Origin: Miscanthus floridulus
Lineage: Eukaryota; Streptophyta; Magnoliopsida; Poales; Poaceae
NCBI RefSeq assembly: GCF_019320115.1
Contig: NC_089584.1
Span: 104,833,111-104,897,110 of the forward strand
Reading direction: 5' to 3'
Length of the DNA stretch: 64,000 nt
Translations under genes and position numbers: made by a program
Part shown: positions 55,781 through 64,000 of the stretch, piece after piece
Numbering within the stretch: the first letter of the stretch is position 1
Layout of the letters: each line of letters starts with the position of its first letter
The notes under the pieces: model-generated
The model's input: the letters and a program-made list of their open reading frames with translations, nothing else
What the model was told of the DNA's origin: nothing
Database searches by the model: none

Positions 55781-57543
55781 ATGCAAAAAATGTTTCGGGA
55801 AGAGTTTTGGCGAAAACGGGGTCGTTTTCGAGAATTACACCCCGACGCGTCTAGCAAAGATGCCCCCGTCCCTCCTGACATCCCTGTCCCTAACTGTGAC
55901 TGTGGTTTGCTGGCCCATATTTTTCAATCGAAACATCCGAATACAGCGGCGCGGTGCTTCTACACATGCAGTCGTTTTAATGTAAGAAATTGTTTCCACT
56001 ATCTTTTTTCTTTATTTATGTAAGTATGCTACTAATATTTTGTTGGAATCTCGTTGTGTAGGACCATGAGAGGTGCCTTTTCTTTCAGTGGATCGATGAT
56101 GCAGACAAGTTTAATCTTAGATACCTCCTTTTCGACGATTGGTTTAGAGGGAGGCATCCACGTGAGCACTTCAAGTGATGGGTTCCACCCCCATAACCCT
56201 CCGCCAATGACGGCTAAGGAGAAGCACCTTGCCGCAGTTAGACGACTCGAGGAACCTCCTCTGTGTGATTACAGAGATCGAGCTGTGATAAACCCTGAGA
56301 ATACATTGAAGTTTATGTGTCCAAACAAGCATGAAGTAAGTGCAAAGTGTATGTGTTAAAATCTTGAGCTATATGTGTTCATGTACTAATGTCACCTTAT
56401 TTAGGTGTTTGCAATGGCGAAGTGTCGTTTCAAGGAGTGGTTGTATGGTCCTAAGAACCAATGGCCGGAAGTACCACGAAAGGTTAAGGAAAAGAAGAAA
56501 GAAAGTGTAATTTATAAAGCACCTCCTACAATGTGCGAATGTGGTGTTAAATCCAACTATGGTGTAGTCCCTTCGGAGCTTGGAATAGGCCATTATTGCG
56601 GCCATATGGTTAAATATGATGGGGTTGGTTATTTTTGTGGTAAACATGAAATCGTATTTTGTTTCTTTTGCTAAGACATATATGATATAATATTTCTTTT
56701 GAACAGAGTACTAGGAAATATAGGTGGGAATGTTACGATGGTTAAGCTAAGTTCTTGGATGAAATGAAGGAGAGATAAGTAATTACACGGAAGAAGGGAT
56801 ATGGACCTGACTACGTCAACCTATTCGTTAAACATAATAAAGAAAAGATACGTGAGTTTACTAGACAGCATGGTATTTGTAACTCGATCGATGTTGGGCT
56901 TAACAAATGGGGATTGGAGAGGCGGATGACGTTAGAGGAGAAGAGGGCAAGGGAGGAGACAAGAGTATAAATGCAGGTCTTGAACGAGCATGTTGTTGCA
57001 TTATGTGCCAGTGAGTGCTTGAAAGCCTTTTTTTCGTTGCCTAATTTTAAATGTAATATAATCGCGTTGCTAATTAATTGCATTTTATACACGAAGGAAT
57101 TGGTTGCAGCGAGGAATATGCCATAGAGGTGGCTCGTGCAAGGTATGAGGAGAAGAAGTTAGATGAACATAGATCGTGAGCTAGTCGCACCGTTCAATCA
57201 TCGATTTTGTTGTCTAATAAGGGGACGAGGATGAGGACGACACTGGTAGACTGAGTGAGCTCACTGCTCTAGCAGAGGTGGGCTTACAGGCGTAGGAGGC
57301 TGAGGACGATACTAGCAGACTGAGCGAGCTCATCGCTCTAACAGAGGCGGGCTTACAGGCGGAGGAGGATGATGACGCGTTCTTTACTCAGGCCGCAACG
57401 GCCGCAGATGAAGCAGAGGCCGCTTACTACAGGCGACAGGCAAGTTAGAGCAACGTAGGTAAGCCTAGCCACAGCAACATGGTTATGGTAGAGGACTGGT
57501 ACTCGGATGATGAGTTGCTTACTTAGTATGTTTCAGACTGAGG
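55781..57543 (+). pseudogene. GRF-type zinc-finger protein, copy 2
   Basis: Exon 1 (55781-55981) has MFREEFWRKRGRFRELHPDA, CDCGLLAHIFQSKHPN and RCFYTCSRFN, ending at a GTAAG donor. Exon 2 begins DHERCLFFQWIDDADKF, which keeps the last zinc ligand that copy 1 lost; TGA occurs after EHFK and a frame break follows. Exon 3 (56414-56674) gives CRFKEWLYGPKNQWPEVPRK and YGVVPSELGIGHYCGHM. The helical segment (56730-57125) has more stops. The tail holds two 69-bp repeats (57248, 57317) and ends with WYSDDELLT then TAG. Non-functional. Confidence 0.76.
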
Positions 57544-58029
57544 ATTTAAAAGTGCATTTACCCCCTATGTCTACTATCGGCACGTACTTCTAGTATTATT
57601 ATGTTGTTTAATGTGGCATAGTATTAGAGTTTTCATTATGTGGTTGTTTTCATTATTTATGGTCTTAATATTCCGCTTAATATTACGGACGTATTGAAAA
57701 TGCATTTGTGTCTTTTTAGTAGTGTAGTATGATTAATGATTCATGGAAAAAAATTCGCAAGAGTTTCCCTTGTTTCAGGAGCATCCACGGTTACAAACAG
57801 AGACATCATTATATATTCCAAATATTTAATCATCCAAGGAGCAAAATGCAACCACAACGAATATCACAACCAACATAACATGTCTTGCACACTCCAAATA
57901 GTCCATAATGTCAATACTGTCCGAAATAGTTATAGGAAAGTAAATACAAAATCCATAATAGTGCATACTAACATCTACCACAACCCTCACTGCCTCCTAC
58001 TCTTACCCTTACCCTTGTGACCGAGAGCG

Positions 58030-60401
58030 CTCATACCTAGAGTGTAAGGATCATGCGGACGACGTCGCCTAGTGCCTGGAGGCGGTGTAAGAGTCGAGGG
58101 AGCGTCATGGAGCTAAGAGGGGCCAAGCTCCTCGTGCCTCTAGTCCACGTCGTCATCGTCGTCGTCCTTGTCCTCGTCCCCGTCCCCTGTAGCTGCTTGG
58201 CTAGAGGAACCCAAGCCTCCTCTGCCTATGGAAGGAACGTACACAACTTGCGTCGTGACTGTCCTGCAACCACAATGAGCAGCCGCACGGCGTAGCCGAC
58301 ATGATAGCCTCTGTTGTACAAAATTATGTTAACTAAAAGAATCTAACGTATTAATAATATGTTTGAAAGAATATTTTGAATCTCACTTCCAGGAAGCTAA
58401 GCATGTAGTCGTCCCTGACTCTCGGCCGAATGTGCTCAATCTCTTCAACGGAGCATTTGAGTGTATTGTCTTGCAACAAAGTTCTCAGTAATAATACTTC
58501 TGAACAGATAGCAATAGGTTTTGTTTTCTTTTGTACAAGAATCTAACATATTATAAGGGTGATACGGCTCAAAGGTGGCACTAACTAAAATAGATAACTC
58601 CTAATATTGGTCCAAGAATGCCTAATGTATTGGTATGCAACTTAACGTAGAAAAATAAGGCAATTGACTTACCACTTTGTCCAAGATCGGTCCTGCCTCC
58701 ACCTGCCTTCCTGCACCAGTAGATTGGTCGTACACCGTATCTTCATCATCGGAGGACTCGATGTCGATGTAGTCATCTTCTGTCCACTGTACCCTCAGCC
58801 TGCAACGTGTCGCACGTTGGTACCAAGCTTGGTACCGCCTGAACTCATGGTTCATGTGCGACTCATTGTTCTTGTCCACATTGTCGTGCATCTCCTCCCA
58901 TTGCTCAATGTAGGACTAGTGGTGCTTCTCCCAGTCAAAAAACTTTCTGTTATTCTGACGATTCAACCTGCACGTATGTCATCGTTACTTGAATCCATGT
59001 ACATGTCACCATATTAATAGAAATGGACCATCATGAGACATTTGAAATAGCAAAACACTTACTTGTGTAAGTCAACGCCAGTCGAGAATGGAGCCATATG
59101 CCAAAGCTGTCTCACTCTAAATTAGCGTGCAACTCTATCTGGCCGGTGGAACTCGACAGCATAGAAGCAGATTAGAGGGCACCTCATCCTATAGAAGTCA
59201 TTGTCGAACCCACAAACATTGCTCAACTAAAAAGGAAGTGCCCCCTCTCCAACGTACGGCTCTCACTCCATCTACAACATGTCCAAACAAGATGTTAGAT
59301 GGTATACTAATCCATTTCAAACCAGCATGGGAAATAAAATTTATTTACACTAGACACCGTTAGCATGTCTAGCTCGTTCATGAACTCAATGTACGCTCGC
59401 TCTAACCTCATGTACAAAACCCTGACCTGGTCCCAAAGGTACGCCCACGTTGGCTACCAACTTAGAGACTAACCTTGGAACCACTCACGATGAGCCAGAA
59501 CCTCTGGATGGCCAACTGGAAGACGAGACCACATCCACAGCTGTAACAGGTACATGCATCCACCAAGTGATGCGTTGGACGAAGTCCGACGACACCCCTC
59601 ACATAGCTACCGGTATAGAAAACCCAAGACTGTAGAGCCCCAGCTATAGTGACCCGCCTGGTCCTAGTCACTAAGGCAGTGGACCCACATCTAGGACGTA
59701 GTGTCACCCGTGATGTCGGGGAAGAGAACATAGGCAAATAGGTGTAGGATCCATACCCAGTCATAGTACCCAACTGTCTCCTCATCTACCTCCTCAGGGC
59801 ACTATGCGAACTCTTATCGGAGCCAGGAGATGAGAACTCCAGAAGTGTGAGCCCCTTGCTCGCCAAGCTCACGCCCAAGGAAGGCCTCCACTCGTGCTCT
59901 CTAGCCTTTTTACCTGCACTGCCCGGTGACTAGGTTGCCATGAATCCTCAGGCCTAGCATCTTCTGATAGTCCTAGAGCATGACTGTCATCTCCCCAAAA
60001 GGTAGGTGGAAGCTGTGAGTCTCTGGCCACCACCTATATTTTAGACAAATCAAGATTACGTGTCAAAAAGGCAAAGCATGAACAAATGGATATGAATGGA
60101 AGCAATGATTGAATATAATACCTGTCAACCAACGTAGTTATGGCTGCTGAGTTGAACTTAGGCAACCCACGATGAACCTAAAAAGAGATGAGATCTAGGC
60201 CAGCTCTTTGCAGAAAAGGAGTGTACCTGTCGTCGTACCGTATGTCCAAGAACCCACTGTGGGTTCTAGGATGAAGGAACGGAAGGTCCTGCATGGAATA
60301 AAACATAGTCTTCTGTTACTTCATGAACACATGTACGCTCACCAAAATTTGAACAAAACGTATAGATTATTACCTGCCCCTACGCTATGAGACATCCTTA
60401 G
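58030..60401 (-). pseudogene. Plant mobile domain (MAIN-like) protein gene
   Basis: Minus-strand exons: LPFLHPRTHSGFLDIRYDDR ... HRGLPKFNSAAITTLVDR (donor at 60121), then from 60033 HSFHLPFGEMTVML, DYQKMLGLRIHGN, RVEAFLGRELGEQGAH, VLFPDITGDT, GHYSWGSTVLGFLY, and CEGCRRTSSNASLGGCMYLL followed by WSRLPVGHPEVLAHREWF. These are landmarks of the aminotransferase-like plant mobile domain (MAIN/MAIL family). Later exons give YQAWYQRATRCRLRVQW (58880-58670) and VEEIEHIRPRVRDDYMLSFL (near 58400), with an Asp-rich tail. The 60033-59470 exon alone has about nine in-frame stops, seven of them TAG. Host relatives act in genome silencing; transposon-borne copies are common and their role is unclear. Confidence 0.85.
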
Positions 60402-62854
60402 TGAAAGGTCCTTGTTTGGTTTTGGTAATTAAGTGACAACCTAGGTGGACTAATTGTGTTTATGTGAGATACACAAATGATTAGTCCATAGGTACATGTG
60501 TGTGAGCAACATATGCCATGAAGGTGAAAATGGCTTGGAGATGTTGCAAAGCTCACACAAGTGATGATGAAGGAGCTTATTACACATGAGACATGACATT
60601 AAGTCATGTGATCAAGGTGGAGAAGATCAAGACAAGACTCGGCTTGATGGACCGGTTGCAAGTGTGAAGGGCAAGTCGAAGGCTTTGGAGTGATGGACCG
60701 CGTGGCGGTGAAGCTTGAGCAAGACTTGGCGCCGATGGACGATGGCAACGGTGAAGAGCAAGTAAAGTCAAGATCGATGAACCAATATGATCACGTGATG
60801 ATATGAAGTGGATCATATCATTGTTGATCATGTTGGTGCATGTGTTGCATCAACATTGGAGGAGATGGAATGGAATGCGCAAGGCAAAGGTATAACCTAG
60901 GGCATTTCATTTCACCGGTCATAGGTGTGTAGAGAAGTTGATGACCGGGTTTAGGATAGATGGCTATACTATCAAGAGGAGCAAACTTGTTTGCATATCG
61001 GTCATCTAGTGCCACTCGAGTGATCTAACTTTGCAGCGTCGCTAGGATTGAGTGGCGTGATAAGTTGAGTGGCTAACCCTTTGGGAAATAATTGTGAAAT
61101 GCTAACACATATACACATGGTGGTGTATACTTGATGGTGTTGGCACATTTACAAAGGAGATAAAGTTGGAGTTGATGTGGATCAACTCGGTGAAGAAACA
61201 GAGATGAGAAAGGTACCACAGAGTGGACCGGACTCTGGTCATGAAGTGACCGGACGCTGAGGCTCAGCGTTCGGTCAGTAGTGGTAGTCAGCGTGCAGCG
61301 TCAGTCAGTCGACCGGACGTTGGCTCTAAAGGTGACCGGATGCTGGAGGTAGTGTTCGGTCCTATTGTCGGACGAAGCAGTGTCACTAGAGAGTGACCAG
61401 ACGCTGGCACTGGAAGTGACCAGACGCTGGCAAGGTGCATCCGGTCAGGCTGACGTACAGTAACGCAGAAGCTAGAAAGTGACTAGACGCTGGGGCTGCG
61501 TCCGATCATGTCCGCCCGGACACGTCTAGTGGTCGGGGTTGGTACCTTACTGACCGGACGCTGAGGGTCCAGCGTCCGGTCAGTTGAAGCTATTGTGTCT
61601 GGTCAAAAGATAATCGTTGAGATTAGAAGAATGCCATTGAACGTAGGTGACACATGGCATGCATCGTATGACCAGACGCTGAGGTCTAGCATCTAGTCGA
61701 TCCGACCGGAGCGTCCGGTCGACCCGACAGTTGCCCAGTGATGGGGTAACGGCTAGTTTAGCCCTTGGGGCTATAAATAGAAGTGGCCTTCGGCTATGGC
61801 TGGTGCTAAGCACCTTGGGAGACTTTGTGTCCATGCTTGTGAGTGCTTGGGAGCCCTCCATCTCACACATACTTGATAGTGATCATCTGATTATGTGAGT
61901 GAGCGATTCTTGTGCGATTACATCGTGAGGTTGCATCGAGTGGCACTAGGTGATCGATTTGCAAGCCGGCGGTGCTTGTTACTCTTGGAGGTTGCCACCT
62001 CCTAGACAGATTGGTGGTGGTCTCCGTGGAAGCCCGCAAGAAGCTTGTGCGGCACTCCGGAGAAGTGCTTTGTGAGGGGCATTGTGCTCGCCCCGTGGGA
62101 GCCGCAAAGAGCAACTCTAGTAAAGCATGTCATTGAGTTACCCTCACCTTTGGGGTAGGTTCTTGTGGCACCCGACGTACGGGCTTGGCGGGTGATGCCA
62201 ATTAGCCGCCGAACCACCAAGTGAGCGGTCGACACAATGGGGACTAGCGTGTTGGCAAGCACGTGAACCTCGAGAGAAAAATCATCGTGTTAACCTTATT
62301 CTTCCTATTGGTTTGCATCCCCATTACACAAGCTTGTGATTACTTTTATATACATTGTGCTTGTGTAGTTGCTCTTGTAATTAGTTAGCTTGTGTAGCTT
62401 ACTAGTTACCTTCTTGCTTGTGTAGCATAGAAGTAGCTCCCTTGCATGACTAATTTGGTTTGAGTAACCTTGTTAGTCATATTGCTTAGTTTGTGTAGCT
62501 AAGTAATTGCGCTATCTAATTTGGCATTGGTTGCCTTGTTATTGAGCATTGCTAGTGAGTTTAGGTGGCTTTGTGCTTTTGCTTACTAGCATGTGTAGGA
62601 GCTCCCTTGTCACTTAAAGTACTAGTGGCATAGGTTTATGGACCTTGCTTCTAGAATTGGTTAGGAGAGCTCTAGCTAGCCCGGCACCTTTGTTTCTTGA
62701 TTAGTATCTTTGAAAGGTGCTAGTGAACATAGATAGAGGGGTGTAGTCTTGGTTAGACCAATAGTTTTAATTCCACACTTATTTCAGTTAGCCGGCACGA
62801 TTAAGTTTTAGAAAAGACTATTCACCCCCTCTAGTCGCCATCTCGGCTCTTTCA
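60402..62854 (+). repeat. 5' LTR of the copia element
   Basis: 2453 bp, begins TGAAAGGTCC and ends CTCTTTCA (the TGAAAG/CTTTCA pair). The middle (61230-61730) has about a dozen ACCGGACGCTG-type units and their complements. A TATAAATAG motif at about 61771 is a candidate core promoter. Confidence 0.9.
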
Positions 62855-62856
62855 AT

Positions 62857-62868
62857 TGGTATCAGAGC
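62857..62868 (+). other. Primer-binding site for initiator Met-tRNA
   Basis: TGGTATCAGAGC two bases after the LTR is the standard plant copia primer site, complementary to the 3' end of the initiator methionine tRNA. Confidence 0.95.
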
Positions 62869-62905
62869 TAGGTCTCTCATTTGTGGTCTTCACCGACCTG
62901 AGAGG

Positions 62906-63979
62906 ATGGCGAACTTTGGGCTAGAGGTTGTTTGTGACACACACATTTTTGATGGCACAAACTATGCACGGTGGAAATGTCATATGCTTGATCATTTATG
63001 TGAATTGGTTTCCAAGGCATGGTGGATCATTGTTGTTGGTTTTTCTCGTGATGCTTTGGATAAGGACAACCTAACCCAAGCACAAGAGGATTGCTTACAA
63101 CTTGATCATCGTGCTCTTTATTATCTAACTTGTGCTTTACATGACGATGTTTTTAGACGTGTGTGGGACTTGGAGAATGCTCATGATATGTGGCTAGCAC
63201 TCCAAGCCTTCTACGGTGATTCCTCCACATGGGATGATGGTAAATTCAAGAAGGAGGATGAGCCTAAGAAGGAGGCGTATGAGTGTGTCGAGCATAACCA
63301 CAATTTCATGATTGTGGAAGATTACTCCACCTCATGGTCAAGTGATGATGATGATGATCGATCCACTACAAGTTCACTTGACAAGGTTGAGGATGATGCC
63401 ATAAGTGTTGCAAGTGATGATGCTATCCCATGCACACTTGATGGTGATGACGGTTCATGCTCAAGCCATGATGATGATGCTACTACAAGCTCTTCTCCAT
63501 CACCACATTGCTTCATGTCACAAGGTGACCCCAAGGTATCAAATGATAATGTGGTTGATCATGTTGATTCATATGATGAGCTTGTTAGTAGACTTGCTAG
63601 CATGACCATATCTTTAGAAAATGAGAAAGCTAAAACAATGAAATTAGAAAATGAAAACTCATTTCTAAAGAACTCTTGTGAAGAACATAAGAAATTACTT
63701 GATGCTTATAAATCTTCACATGATGAGCTTAAATTGAATCATAAGACAGTACTTACATCTCATGATAAACTATTAGAACAACATGCTTCTCTCATTAAAA
63801 TGTTTACAAAGAAACTTAAAAATAATGAGAGCTCTTCACATGGGTCACATGATCAATCATATATTGTTACTAACCCTTGTGATGTAGGCAAGAAGCATGT
63901 ATCCACCTCTTATGATGATTTACTAGATATGCCATGCTCTTCACATATAGATGCTTGTTCTACTCTCTATGTCTTGTGA
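62906..63979 (+). CDS. Gag protein of the copia element
   Basis: 357 residues open from MANFGLEVVCDTHIF. FDGTNYARWKCHMLDHL (about residues 17-33) is the conserved copia gag N-terminus; LYYLTCALHDDVFRRVWDLE and AHDMWLALQAFYG follow. Residues 150-215 are Asp/Ser-rich and 230-320 form a predicted coiled coil (LENEKAKTMKLENENSFLKN). The frame stops at TGA 63977, but the next frame reads SCETNLLKE, as usual in this family, so a late indel is likely. No CCHC knuckle lies within the visible part. Confidence 0.85.
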   Translation: MANFGLEVVCDTHIFDGTNYARWKCHMLDHLCELVSKAWWIIVVGFSRDALDKDNLTQAQEDCLQLDHRALYYLTCALHDDVFRRVWDLENAHDMWLALQAFYGDSSTWDDGKFKKEDEPKKEAYECVEHNHNFMIVEDYSTSWSSDDDDDRSTTSSLDKVEDDAISVASDDAIPCTLDGDDGSCSSHDDDATTSSSPSPHCFMSQGDPKVSNDNVVDHVDSYDELVSRLASMTISLENEKAKTMKLENENSFLKNSCEEHKKLLDAYKSSHDELKLNHKTVLTSHDKLLEQHASLIKMFTKKLKNNESSSHGSHDQSYIVTNPCDVGKKHVSTSYDDLLDMPCSSHIDACSTLYVL

Positions 63980-64000
63980 GACTAACCTTTTGAAGGAGAA

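Larger units (their letters stand above)
55080..60401. mobile_element. Transposon-like unit with convergent GRF and plant-mobile-domain genes (copy 2)
   Basis: The left part (55115-55290) is rich in GGCGCCGAG/CTCGGCGC units facing both ways. A plus-strand GRF gene (55781-57543) and a minus-strand plant-mobile-domain gene (60401-58030) converge. The right end is lost, because a copia LTR starts at 60402 within the PMD gene. No transposase seen. The GRF gene matches the one at 35312 exon by exon, so both elements belong to one family. Confidence 0.65.
60402..64000 (+). mobile_element. SIRE-type Ty1/copia retrotransposon, 5' part (runs off the window)
   Basis: 5' LTR (60402-62854), initiator-Met tRNA primer site (62857-62868) and gag (from 62906) are in the window; pol and the 3' LTR lie beyond 64000. 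A long LTR, a Met PBS and a large gag with a coiled-coil tail are typical of the SIRE lineage (maize Opie/Ji group). It inserted into the PMD gene; the 5 bp before it are CTTAG (60397-60401). Confidence 0.88.

Overview
This is nuclear DNA of a grass, probably of the maize/sorghum/sugarcane (Andropogoneae) group. The evidence is nested Ty3/gypsy and Ty1/copia retrotransposons of grass type, Pack-MULEs, Tourist, Stowaway and hAT MITEs, CC-NB-ARC resistance-like genes, and GC-rich coding DNA beside AT-rich intergenic DNA. Nothing in the window is bacterial.

Layout. (1) 1-22850: a minus-strand Tat-lineage Ty3/gypsy element runs off the left edge. A second, complete Tat-lineage element on the plus strand (1224-17674; two 1479-bp LTRs; target duplication ATCAG) split it between its second RNase H and its integrase. 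The inner element carries gag, protease, RT, RNase H, a second RNase H, integrase and a long antisense gene. (2) 22851-25900: a broken CC-NB-ARC fragment that starts right at the outer LTR, then an intact intronless CC-NB-ARC gene without LRRs on the minus strand. (3) 26500-34200: a Stowaway MITE, a LURP-one exon joined to exons of a TMEM115/rhomboid-like gene (a probable gene-fragment chimera), and Pack-MULE A. (4) 34650-44200: a long-TIR element with a GRF zinc-finger gene, a fold-back element, a copia solo LTR with perfect TSD, and three MITEs with clean TSDs. (5) 44293-51039: two more CC-NB-ARC copies. The first is frameshifted and interrupted by an insertion containing Pack-MULE B, which holds pieces of four unrelated genes, including a 3-ketoacyl-CoA synthase fragment with its catalytic triad. 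(6) 51784-54578: an intact six-exon RGG-type RNA-binding protein gene, the only clear housekeeping gene. (7) 55080-60401: a second GRF element with a convergent plant-mobile-domain gene, cut by (8) a SIRE-type copia element (60402 to the right edge; 5' LTR, PBS and gag visible).

The host genes with a plausible function are the intact NB-ARC gene (24112-25668) and the RGG gene; the NB-ARC copy at 49675 may still yield a truncated protein. The four NB-ARC copies are a local resistance-gene-like cluster broken up by transposons. One duplicated block (22.85-23.55 kb) is an internally deleted copy of 49.67-51.62 kb.

The most unusual items are Pack-MULE B inside an NB-ARC gene, the paired GRF-zinc-finger and plant-mobile-domain genes in a transposon-like unit with no visible transposase, and the strong bias toward TAG stops in the decayed elements, which points to methylated-cytosine decay. 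All calls come from reading the sequence; no database search was run.
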